DNA of 64,000 bases, from positions 1,612,001 to 1,676,000 of the forward strand of contig JAZGUH010000002.1 in NCBI GenBank assembly GCA_037893225.1, in the 5' to 3' direction. Made by a program: the position numbers and the translations under genes. The notes below the pieces were generated by a model that made no database searches, was not told the DNA's origin, and saw only the letters and a program-made list of their open reading frames with translations. Each line of letters opens with the position of its first letter. Position 1 is the stretch's first letter. Of this stretch, positions 54,389 through 63,030 are shown one piece after another. This stretch comes from Hippasteria phrygiana (taxonomy: Eukaryota > Echinodermata > Asteroidea > Valvatida > Goniasteridae).

Positions 54389-54953
54389 CTGAAAACCACA
54401 AACATGTGTTTGCTTCTTCAAGTACATCAAGGGATGCCTATCACAAAAGAAGAAAAGAAAAAAGATTTGGATTTTTCCAAAATAAATTAAGGTTTAGAAA
54501 ATACAGTTTGGACATTTGTGTTTGGTCCATCATATGGGACATCATTGTAAAGGGAAATAGACAGGTATTCCAATGATGTAACAAACAATGTTAATAATAC
54601 AGTAACAACAGGGATATGATCAATCAAACACAAATTTCCAAACTTTTTTGAGGGGTTTAGAAACAGACAGACTGCAGAAATTACATCCCATTTGTAAAAA
54701 AAAATCAGCTTGATACCATAATAAAACAACTTCTTAGTCCACAGCCTTGTGTGGCAATTGTGTACAATCTAAGATTTGTTTTCATCGATTAGGTTAAAAA
54801 GAAATTTAGTTCTGCTTCCGGTTACCCTACCTACCCTATTTTAATGGCCCCGACCCTAAAAAACCCAAAAACATAAATGCTGTAAATACTACCTTTTTAA
54901 CCCTGCGGTGTGCCATGACAATATACAAGCACTGTTACACCACAGTGACCTAC
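54389..54953. other. Probable CFAP298 intron sequence
   Basis: Upstream (in gene sense) of the exon. AT-rich, no further exon recognised. Confidence 0.4.
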
Positions 54954-54957
54954 TTAA

Positions 54958-55177
54958 CCCCTTGACTTCAGGTATCATATGGGGGGAGCCAGGGCACCAT
55001 GCCGGCTTGTGCAGCCAAGCGAAACGGAAACAAGAGGCTTGTGTAGCCAAGCATAACGGACACAATACCCCAATAATGGATTGAAATTGCAGAGATTGGC
55101 ACAAATAGAAGTCAACCGGCCAGATGGCAATTTTCAATCTGCACGTATTTGTATTTGTGTTCACCGGTGGCAAGGGG
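54958..55177. mobile_element. 220-bp piggyBac-like MITE, empty copy
   Basis: Flanked by TTAA on both sides (54954-54957, 55178-55181), with inverted ends CCCCTTG and CAAGGGG. The interior is nearly the same as 56286-56487. It shows what the nested copy looked like before invasion. Confidence 0.85.
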
Positions 55178-55181
55178 TTAA

Positions 55182-56281
55182 AAACCCCTTTAGCCTGTTT
55201 CTGATGGTACCAACTTGAAGCAACTCAAAACCACTTATTCCATAAATTAGGGTGCCAACTTGTGAAATTTTGACCCAAAATGGAAAACTTGATTGACAGG
55301 GGATTTATTAATAATTTTCAGTATAACTTAAAGATATTGACATTCCTCATTAATTGAAGCCAAAATCAGACATTATTTACTCCAGAAATGCCAAAATATC
55401 ATGTCAAAACCCATTCACGCTTTCACGTGTAAAGGGGACACCAAATTAGTTTTCTGCTATTTTTGTGATAATTCATGCTCAATGTGGTATGTTTATTTTA
55501 AAATGTATTTTTTGTCTTATCCAGGATAACACATCAAGGTTTATTGTGAAAATAACTTGATTACACTAAAAATAACACTTCAGTGCATGATTGCGTATTG
55601 GGGACACCATTTGGTGTCCCATTTACACGTGAAACCTAGTAAATGGCCCAAAATTAAAAATGTCCAAGCATGCAATCTTTGTTATGATTTCACACTTATC
55701 AAGTGGGACATGTAATTATTGGTGATAGATTTGGATTTGCCAGTGAACCCAATTATCTTTTTATTTCTCAGAAACATTACACAAATTTCACGTGTAAAAG
55801 GGACACCAAAAAAGTGGGCCTTGTTTACATGTGAAACATTTGGGCTAACACACTGTCAATCTCGGTCAACTAGTTATTAAATCATTTAAATATGGTGCCA
55901 TTCTTAAGCAGTATTAACATGCTTTTACATAATGAAGGGCAATATTTCATACACATATGTGCACATGGTACATGTAGAATTTGAGAACCAAACAATGCAT
56001 TTCAACAGCAGTTTTTAAAATGTCGCAGCTTTGGTGTCCCTTTTACACGTGAAACCGTTAACTATTTAGGACATACTGTCAGGAAATTAGTCAGATGTTT
56101 CATCCTTTGCTACCAGATATTTAGATACAAGTACTATAATTTGAGCAACTAAAATCATTTGTATATATATTTCACTGTTAGTAATAGTAGGGAAACAAAT
56201 ATCACAATGTAAAGAGGGACACCAAAAGTCATTGGCCCCCACATTTATGGAATCACCCATTACACATCGATGAAAACTTAA
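55182..56281. repeat. Non-coding stretch with recurrent TTTCACGTGTAAA...GGGACACC motif
   Basis: A motif of about 24 bp (TTTCACGTGTAAARGGGACA plus CCA) or its reverse complement recurs near 55424, 55606, 55788, 56031 and 56214, with partial matches such as 55826. One pair forms a hairpin (GGACACCATTTGGTGTCC, 55600-55617). No gene. Confidence 0.7.
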
Positions 56282-56545
56282 TTAACCCCTTGAACCCAAG
56301 CATACCGGGTATTTTATGGGGGCGCCAGGCCAGGTTATGCAGCCAAGTGAAACGGAAACAAGAGGTTTGTGCAGCCACGCATAACGTACACAATACCCCA
56401 ATAATGGATTGAAAATGCTGAAATTGTGTATATAAACATCAACCGGCCAGGTGGCAATTTTCAAGCTGCACAAATTTGTGTAAGCCGCAGTGTTGTAGTC
56501 GAGACCCCGAAGTCCGAGACCGAGACCAAGACCGAGACCTGATGG

Positions 56546-56578
<33 letters not shown>

Positions 56579-57295
56579 TGGAAGACCGAGACCGAGACCT
56601 AATGGCCCGAGACCGAGACCGAGACCTCGAGACCTTGTATGTCATTTACATAATAAATGAATGCAAAAAGATCACAAATGTCCATATGCATTATGTGCAA
56701 AGGAGTATACATGTACATGTACAAGTAAACCGTATTTATTGGCATCAAGAATAAGGCTGCGGTTACACGGTCATGACGGTTAACCGGCTACATGTTTACA
56801 TTACATGTATATCGACATCGCAAAAAACAATGTCCAGCCGTAGAAACGACCGCGATGGCTTTACGTGTATAGACTAATCCGGCGACCAAAACTAGAAGCA
56901 TTTACTGCGGTGGCGAGGCGCTCGCGTGCGTGTTAGACGCACGCGCTCGACGCAGCTTCGACCAACAGGGTGTTTACAACTTGCCAAAATGCGCACGCGA
57001 ATCAAATAAAAGAACGCGGGTAGCCTGCACGCGGGCGCGACACCACCGTAAAAATGGCTTCTAATTTTGTTCGGCGAATTCCCGTATAGAGTACACGCCG
57101 CTGATCGTAAAACATGTACAGTGTACACGTGGTTCGTGTATTTGAGCATGTCGTTTCCAACTTCCCATTACATGAGGCTAATGCGCTACTTCTTATACTG
57201 TACGTTTGGGCACGCGTACGGCAAAGAAACGAGGTTGTCATCATGTCATGTACTCCCCCCCCCACAGTAGTGTGGGACGAGTCTACTAGCGAATA

Positions 57296-57421
57296 CTTAC
57301 CCGTAGAGCCACTACCAATGCATATTTCCCTAGAGGGCGCAATACACTCGCTAAGATTTCACACAATAGCCTTCCCACCATGCCCCGCGGCACCCCCGCC
57401 ATGTTAGCTTCCTCTTTTCTC
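57296..57421 (+). repeat. DIRS left inverted terminal repeat
   Basis: Reverse complement of 62567-62692 from CTTACCCGTAG to CCTCTTTTCTC, identical by eye. Confidence 0.93.
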
Positions 57422-57474
57422 GAGCGATAGCAGGCAGATGCGCATCGAGCCCTTTGTGGGGAGGAGGGCGGGAT

Positions 57475-57570
57475 GCTCTACGGGTAAGTATTCGCTAGTA
57501 GACTCGTCCCACACTACTGTGGGGGGGGAGTCTACAGCGCTCATCTTACCCGTAGAGCCACTACCAATGC
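57475..57570. repeat. DIRS internal complementary region
   Basis: The first half (to about 57528) mirrors the left outer end, including the poly-C/G run and GTGTGGGACGAGTCTACTAG. The second half mirrors the right outer end (GTCTACAGCGCTCATCTTAC). In known DIRS elements this region templates circle formation. Confidence 0.93.
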
Positions 57571-57746
57571 AGAGTAGCACCGCTTTTGGAGGTGGGAGTG
57601 AGATGCCACTGTGTGAGTCTAGGACACACTATATAGAGGGGTATCACTGTTGGGAGAAATTGGTTAATGCAACAGTATACAACCCTCAGTTACCAGCGGA
57701 AGTCACATAAACACGAGATGTGAGCTGACTGGTGGAGCGAACCTGA

Positions 57747-59834
57747 CTACTGGAGTTGCTGAGAGGTAGATTGCGAGGCCTGCGAGGCCGCATCGCTCGC
57801 TACCCGCAACGCCGCTCTTCCAGCACGTCCCTCAGTCTGGAGGACGTCTCGCAGGTAGCAGGCTGTGAAAGTGTTCGATGTCTTCCAGCATGCTGCCTGG
57901 GTGATATCGGCCAAGGGAACCCCTTTGAAGAAGGCCCATGACGTCGCCACTGCTCTGACGTCGTGGGCATGCACTTCAGAGCAGACAGATGACGTATCCG
58001 GCCAGGTCTGTGAAACCGTCCGAATAGCAGTCACAATCCAGCGCGTGATGGTGCTCTGTGAGGCTGGACGATATGGAGGGGTGGAGGTGACGAACAGGCT
58101 CGTCGCCTTGCCCCGGATCAGTTGGGTCCTGTTGAGGTACCACTTGAGTGTGCGAACAGGGCACCATGTCCTATCTTCCAGTACAGATGACTGCGAGCGC
58201 ATGTCTGGTACGAAGATGTCTGGTGGAGCAAAGGACTCGGACTGGTTCTTCGTGAGAAAGGACGCATTTGGGACTAGACGTACCCCATTCGGTTCCCAGC
58301 GAATGTGGCCCGGATCAACAGATAGGGCATGTAGTTCGCTACGACACCGTAACGTAGCCCCCGCTAGCAAGAAAGCGAGCTCGACGGATAAGTCGAACAA
58401 GGTCGCCTGGCCCATTGGTTCGTAGGGGGCGCGTGATAGCGCCCCCAGAACGTTGGAGAGGTCCCAAGAAGGAAGGAGCTTACGAGTTGGTGGCCTCTCT
58501 AGAAACATTCCTCGAAGGATGTGACCCAGGGCATGGTTACTGGTAATTGATGACCCGTCCGCGAAACCTTGATGGACGGCCGCAATAGCCGAACGGTAGT
58601 TCCGGATCGTGGCTACTGTGAGGCCCGAGTTGAACAGGTAAACAAAGAAGTCACCAATGTCGGTTATAGGTGAATTGACTGGATCAACCGAATTCCGTCC
58701 ACACCATTTGTAGTAATGGCGTAGGCGGCTATTGTAGACTCTCCTCGTGGAAGGTCTACGACTGCGTGCCGCGAATACGGCAGCGTCCTGCGAAAGGCCC
58801 GCTGCTCGGAAGGAGCGTTGGACAATGTCCAGCACGTCAGGTGAAGATCCCCGGGTGCTGGGTGAATGAACCCCGAGCGAGGCTGGGACAGAATGTCCGG
58901 TCGAGGTGGAAGAATTAATGGTCGGTGCACCAAGAGCCGGATCAACCGGGGGAACCAGGGTTGACGTGGCCAAAACGGGGCGACAAGGAGAATCCTGCAT
59001 CGTTCCTGTTCTATCTTCGTCAGTACCCGAGGGATCAGGGATATCGGCGGAAAAGCGTATGCGAACATCCCTTCCCAGGGCATCGAGAGGGCGTCGACAT
59101 GCCACGCCCTCGGATCTGGGTATCTGGTGCAATAGACCGGCAGCTGGTTGTTGACCGCTGACGCAAACAGGTCTACATGAGGGCGGTCGATGAGCGTGAA
59201 GATTTGCGCGACCACCTGGGGATGTAGCGTCCACTCTGTTGGACGGATTACTCCCCTGGAGAGGGCATCGGCTATCGAGTTGTCCGCTCCTGGGATGTGG
59301 AAGGCCGACAACGTGATGTTGGACCTTATGCACCAATGGAGTACTTCCCACGTCAGGAGGCAGAGCTGGGGTGACCGTTTGCCTCCCTCGTGGTTGAGGT
59401 ATGCCACAACTGTGACATTGTCGCATTTGATTAGGACAGACCGATCCCAGACGTACGGTTGAAAATGTCTGAGGGCATGGAACACCGCCAGCATCTCCAG
59501 AACATTGATATGTAGGGATCGCTGGTCCGGAGTCCACTCTCCCGCGGCCTGGCGCGGGTAAAGCAGAGCTCCCCAACCCAAGCCCGAGGCGTCCGTTGTT
59601 ACGGTTACCGTCGGTTGTGGCTGCGGAAAGGTCACTCCGCGCATGAGGTTTGACGGATCGGACCACCACCCCAAGTGTGGGCGTAGAAATACCGGAACAG
59701 GAACCATATGATGGATGAGGTGGTATTTCGGTCGGAAGTGAGCGAGGAGCTGGAGCTGGAGCGGGCGCATGTGGAGTCGGCAGTGAGGCACGAGATCCAC
59801 CATGCTTGCCATGAGGCCGAGCAGTTTCAGCCAT
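57747..59834 (-). CDS. YR: DIRS tyrosine recombinase
   Basis: Integrates the circular DNA copy. The real domain is the C-terminal part, beginning around residue 345; the first ~340 codons overlap the RT gene in another frame and are probably translated only in part, if at all. An N-terminal core-binding region (RRPSTRRVYNSRLRHYYKWC, about 360) precedes the catalytic domain with Arg in LRCRSEL (about 496-498), H624 and R627 in HDVRAVATSW, and Tyr near 660 (TACYLRD). The RxSEL...HxxR...Y layout fits DIRS-type recombinases. The frame is intact. Confidence 0.9.
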   Translation of the reverse strand: MAETARPHGKHGGSRASLPTPHAPAPAPAPRSLPTEIPPHPSYGSCSGISTPTLGVVVRSVKPHARSDLSAATTDGNRNNGRLGLGLGSSALPAPGRGRVDSGPAIPTYQCSGDAGGVPCPQTFSTVRLGSVCPNQMRQCHSCGIPQPRGRQTVTPALPPDVGSTPLVHKVQHHVVGLPHPRSGQLDSRCPLQGSNPSNRVDATSPGGRANLHAHRPPSCRPVCVSGQQPAAGLLHQIPRSEGVACRRPLDALGRDVRIRFSADIPDPSGTDEDRTGTMQDSPCRPVLATSTLVPPVDPALGAPTINSSTSTGHSVPASLGVHSPSTRGSSPDVLDIVQRSFRAAGLSQDAAVFAARSRRPSTRRVYNSRLRHYYKWCGRNSVDPVNSPITDIGDFFVYLFNSGLTVATIRNYRSAIAAVHQGFADGSSITSNHALGHILRGMFLERPPTRKLLPSWDLSNVLGALSRAPYEPMGQATLFDLSVELAFLLAGATLRCRSELHALSVDPGHIRWEPNGVRLVPNASFLTKNQSESFAPPDIFVPDMRSQSSVLEDRTWCPVRTLKWYLNRTQLIRGKATSLFVTSTPPYRPASQSTITRWIVTAIRTVSQTWPDTSSVCSEVHAHDVRAVATSWAFFKGVPLADITQAACWKTSNTFTACYLRDVLQTEGRAGRAALRVASDAASQASQSTSQQLQ

Positions 59835-60790
59835 GCTGCTGCTGGGGCCAATGTTACTGCGAGGAATAGATCAACGCACTGCTGCAGATTCTGAACTCGC
59901 CTGTCCGTCGGGAAAACCATGCTCGTTCTGAGGTTTATTACAGCCCCTAAGAACGTTGGGAGTTGTGTAGGAATTGGGTGTGATTTTCTTCTGTTTATCA
60001 GAAACCCAAGACGCGTGGCTAACTGTACGGTGGAGGCGAGCGCTCGGCTGGTTTCGTGCCGTGAACGGCCCACTATCAGCCAGTCGTCCAAATACATGAA
60101 GATTGAAATGCCGCTCGCGTGGAGGGCTGCTCCCACCGACTTCACAATCCTCGTGAAAACCCGAGGGGATGTGGACAGTCCGAATGGGAGAGCCGTAAAT
60201 TCGTAAGTCACGTTTCGGTAACGGAAGCGGAGGAACCGATAGTGACTCGGAAGAATGGGGACATGAAGATACGCGTCCTGCAGGTCGAGTGTAGCCGCCC
60301 ATGCTTGGGCCGGAATCGAACCGAGGACCACCCGGAGCGTGTCCATACGGAACCGTTTGGGGCGGATGAAGCTGTTTAAGGGCTTCAGGTTGAGAATAGG
60401 CCGCCAAGTTCCCGTGTCCATTTTTGGTGTGAGGAAAAAGGACGAGAGGAAACCAGGTGACCTCCCCGACCGCGGAACCACGCGTATCGCTTTGTTCCGG
60501 AGGAGAGACTCGATTTCCGACTCTAGCGCCAGGCGTTTGGCGGGGTCGGATGGAGTTTCCGTGTGACGAATTACTGTGTCCGACGGGGGGGTGCTCGTGA
60601 ATTCCAATGCGTACCCGTGCTGGATTGTCTTGAGCACCCCCCGGTCGGAGACGACCTGGGACCAGGGCCCTGCGAAGGCTTGGAGGCGGCCACCCACGGG
60701 CCCGGCTGTGGGGGGCCACCAGGGTATGGGCGCGTCACTTGCGCCACCCTCCGGAAAACCGGGGGGCCGACGGCTTAAAGGTCTGGCCAC
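58664..60790 (-). CDS. RT: DIRS reverse transcriptase and RNase H
   Basis: 708 residues. Reverse transcriptase at about 90-290 with TLDLQDAYLHVPI (first Asp near 169) and catalytic YLDDW (233-237). RNase H at about 395-512 with TTDASGLGWG (D400), E432, D457 and GADNSIADALSRG (D503). The following ~150 residues (HVDLFASAVNNQLPVYCTR, LLVAPFWPRQPWF) are the conserved tail found in DIRS and related elements. It overlaps the Gag frame by 56 bp and the recombinase frame extensively. I do not see a clear adenine methyltransferase motif. Confidence 0.95.
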   Translation of the reverse strand: MARPLSRRPPGFPEGGASDAPIPWWPPTAGPVGGRLQAFAGPWSQVVSDRGVLKTIQHGYALEFTSTPPSDTVIRHTETPSDPAKRLALESEIESLLRNKAIRVVPRSGRSPGFLSSFFLTPKMDTGTWRPILNLKPLNSFIRPKRFRMDTLRVVLGSIPAQAWAATLDLQDAYLHVPILPSHYRFLRFRYRNVTYEFTALPFGLSTSPRVFTRIVKSVGAALHASGISIFMYLDDWLIVGRSRHETSRALASTVQLATRLGFLINRRKSHPIPTQLPTFLGAVINLRTSMVFPTDRRVQNLQQCVDLFLAVTLAPAAAWLKLLGLMASMVDLVPHCRLHMRPLQLQLLAHFRPKYHLIHHMVPVPVFLRPHLGWWSDPSNLMRGVTFPQPQPTVTVTTDASGLGWGALLYPRQAAGEWTPDQRSLHINVLEMLAVFHALRHFQPYVWDRSVLIKCDNVTVVAYLNHEGGKRSPQLCLLTWEVLHWCIRSNITLSAFHIPGADNSIADALSRGVIRPTEWTLHPQVVAQIFTLIDRPHVDLFASAVNNQLPVYCTRYPDPRAWHVDALSMPWEGMFAYAFPPISLIPRVLTKIEQERCRILLVAPFWPRQPWFPRLIRLLVHRPLILPPRPDILSQPRSGFIHPAPGDLHLTCWTLSNAPSEQRAFRRTLPYSRHAVVDLPRGESTIAAYAITTNGVDGIRLIQSIHL

Positions 60791-62444
60791 GCGGTCGGAA
60801 GGATTGGCCTCGGCGGGGACCCGTATATGGAGGGCGTGCCGAAGATTGAGCCGTTGACGCGGCGGGAAAACGCCCGCGGGTTCTACCCTGTGGAAGCCTG
60901 GAGCGTCCTGCTGGGGCCCGGGGGGTCGACTTGGCCTGAGGTTGAGGCTGTGCTGTCGACTTCTGGGCAGGCTTGCGAAGATTTATCTTATCGGTAGCCT
61001 CTATTCGCTTCGCTTCGGCCTCCATGGAGGCCTGGAACTGATTGGCGAATAAATCCGGGCCAAATAATGGTAAAGCCTCTATCCGTTTCCTGGCCCCTTC
61101 CGAGGGGAGGTACAGGGAATCGAGGATATTGGCCCGACGGACGGATGTTGCCATCACCGAAATACGAGCAAACTGCTCCAAAGTCAGGCGGAGGGTTTCG
61201 TCAAGGCAGCGGAAGGCTGCGGAGAGCATGTCCGCAGGAACAGTAGCCCCGTCCTCACAGCCTCTGACCAGGTACTCCGACAGCAGTAGGAGGAACGAGG
61301 TCGAGCGCATGCCGAATCTGGAGGCCCAGTCTGTCTTCCTCAAAGTGTCCTCGATCTTATTTCTAGTACGATCGGTAAATAGGGCACGTGTCGAACCCGA
61401 CCCACTACCATCAGCGGCCAGCTTGTCGCTGGCAGAGGCAGGGACTGTTGGCACTGTAAAATAGTCGTCAAAGTCCTTCGACGGGAAACGGAAATAACCG
61501 TTGGTACGTTTGTCGAAGGACTGCCACGTTTTGCGATCCGCTACGGTCTGGATATGTTTAATGCAAAACTGGTCCAGGGGTAGGATCGGGAAGGGCGTCG
61601 AGCGTCCCGCAGGGATATCCGATGCGGTACGCTGTTTGAACGATTGCTGGGCCGAGGGTTTGGGTTCCTCAGCGGAAGTGTCCGGAAGACCCAAAACCCG
61701 GATCATGTCGCGTTGAACCAGACGCAACTGTGTCTCGATGGGGGAGAGATGATGTGTGTCAAGCATGTCACCCTCTTCAGACAACCCCTGGTCCGAACCC
61801 GTGGCCTCCGTAGCTGTTGTCCGCTCACGATGGAGGGGCAACGCCGGCACTGAATCCCCATCCGACCCCGAGAAAACTGCTGAAGGGTGGATGGAAATGG
61901 CCGGAGGTGAGGCCGGGGCACGACCCAAAGCCTGGGGGAGATGTTGTTGGTCACGACGAACCCAACCCTGGACGTCCCGAGTCGGCGGAGCGACAACGGG
62001 GGCGACACTGGGGGCGAGTTGACCGAAGTGCGGGGCCGGCTGACCCATCTGGGGGGCAAGCAGGCCCGCGCGCGGGGCGAGTTGGCCCGCAATGGGGGCG
62101 AACCGTCCCGTGTCCGGGGCGCGTCGGCCAGCGTGTGGGGCGAGTTGGCCCACTGGCGCGAACCCCGCAGTTGACAAGGTCGACAGGGACGCGGTGAACG
62201 CCTGGAAAGCCTGTAAGAGATCCGCATTGGAAACGGACTCCGCATGTTTGCGGTGTTTCCGGGAGCGGTCCGAGGACGATGGTGTTTCCGAGGAACGGTG
62301 ACGTTTCTTACGCGATTTCCCTTTCTTGACTGGGCGACACTGCAAAACCTCAGTATCCGAGGGCTCGGTGGAGGGCGGGATCGCTGGAATTCCGGAGCAT
62401 CGGAGTAAGTCCGAGGCAGAGGAAAACTCGCAACGGGGACCCAT
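60735..62444 (-). CDS. gag: DIRS Gag-like protein
   Basis: 569 residues. An N-terminal basic, Ser-rich part (KKGKSRKKRHRSSETPSSSD), then Ala/Pro-rich repeats around APxxGQLAP (about 115-165), a central helical region (about 285-490) with FRFPSKDFDDYF, and an Arg/Gln-rich C-terminus. The position first in the minus-strand order and the size fit the Gag-like protein of DIRS elements. I recognise the position rather than a defined domain. No zinc knuckle seen. Confidence 0.8.
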   Translation of the reverse strand: MGPRCEFSSASDLLRCSGIPAIPPSTEPSDTEVLQCRPVKKGKSRKKRHRSSETPSSSDRSRKHRKHAESVSNADLLQAFQAFTASLSTLSTAGFAPVGQLAPHAGRRAPDTGRFAPIAGQLAPRAGLLAPQMGQPAPHFGQLAPSVAPVVAPPTRDVQGWVRRDQQHLPQALGRAPASPPAISIHPSAVFSGSDGDSVPALPLHRERTTATEATGSDQGLSEEGDMLDTHHLSPIETQLRLVQRDMIRVLGLPDTSAEEPKPSAQQSFKQRTASDIPAGRSTPFPILPLDQFCIKHIQTVADRKTWQSFDKRTNGYFRFPSKDFDDYFTVPTVPASASDKLAADGSGSGSTRALFTDRTRNKIEDTLRKTDWASRFGMRSTSFLLLLSEYLVRGCEDGATVPADMLSAAFRCLDETLRLTLEQFARISVMATSVRRANILDSLYLPSEGARKRIEALPLFGPDLFANQFQASMEAEAKRIEATDKINLRKPAQKSTAQPQPQAKSTPRAPAGRSRLPQGRTRGRFPAASTAQSSARPPYTGPRRGQSFRPRGQTFKPSAPRFSGGWRK

Positions 62445-62566
62445 GGGTCCCCCACCGAACGGCCAGGGGCTAACAGAATACTTAGCAAATGTACGGCAGA
62501 CGTAGACGTAAACTGCGTGTATAACGCCACTGAAAAAATTTCACGTCCTACGCTGATCAGCGCTAA

Positions 62567-62692
62567 GAGAAAAGAGGAAGCTAACATGGCGGGGGTGCCG
62601 CGGGGCATGGTGGGAAGGCTATTGTGTGAAATCTTAGCGAGTGTATTGCGCCCTCTAGGGAAATATGCATTGGTAGTGGCTCTACGGGTAAG
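62567..62692 (-). repeat. DIRS right inverted terminal repeat
   Basis: Mirror of 57296-57421. The promoter of the minus-strand genes is expected here, upstream of the Gag start at 62444. Confidence 0.93.
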
Positions 62693-63030
62693 ATGAGCGC
62701 TGTAGACTGCACGTTTATAAATCTTTAGTCGAGTAGAGCGTACTGTAATCGATTCTGTAAACAAGAAGTTGTTATATACTGCACAATTATACATCTCTAG
62801 TCGTGTCGAGCATGCTGTAATCGATTCTGCACATGTGCTGTTTGTATAAAATATTGGTGGTCTCGATACCGAGACCAGCAAAATACCGAGACCACGGGGT
62901 ACCGAGACCGAGACCGAGACCACAGGGTACCGAGACCGAGACCGAGACCGAGACCAGGAAAAACTGGTCTCGAGACCGAGACCGGTCTCGAGACCTACAA
63001 CACTGGTAAGCCGGTGGCAAGGGGTTAACC

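Larger units (their letters stand above)
57252..62708 (-). mobile_element. DIRS-type tyrosine-recombinase retrotransposon with long open reading frames
   Basis: Inverted terminal repeats of 126 bp (57296-57421 and 62567-62692), each with its own outer tail. An internal complementary region (57475-57570) consists of the reverse complements of both outer tails joined head to head, the DIRS hallmark. ACT is shared by both element ends (57252-57254, 62706-62708), and there is no target duplication beyond it, as expected for recombinase-mediated insertion. Three long open frames on the minus strand (Gag-like, RT/RNase H, recombinase) have no interruptions, so the copy may be recent. Confidence 0.95.
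56488..63005. mobile_element. hAT-like non-autonomous element (interrupted)
   Basis: Inverted ends CAGTGTTGTAG and CTACAACACTG with an 8-bp duplication GTAAGCCG (56480-56487, 63006-63013). Both subterminal regions carry repeated CCGAGA words (56500-56640, 62865-62995). A ~57-bp sequence is repeated at 62707-62763 and 62780-62836. The remaining own sequence is 764 + 297 bp and has no transposase. Confidence 0.88.
56286..63024. mobile_element. piggyBac-like MITE carrying two nested insertions
   Basis: TTAA at 56282-56285 and 63025-63028; ends CCCCTTG and CAAGGGG. The left part 56286-56487 and the right part 63006-63024 together equal the 54958-55177 copy. Everything between is inserted. Confidence 0.85.

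Noticed and set aside
56439..56754. Arg/Ser or Arg/Asp dipeptide-repeat proteins (also 62787-63020)
   Set aside because: Products of CCGAGA/GAGACC simple repeats at the hAT-like ends.
57865..58425. Plus-strand open frames across the DIRS element (also 61042-61464, 61817-62197 and others)
   Set aside because: Antisense shadows of the minus-strand Gag, RT and recombinase genes.
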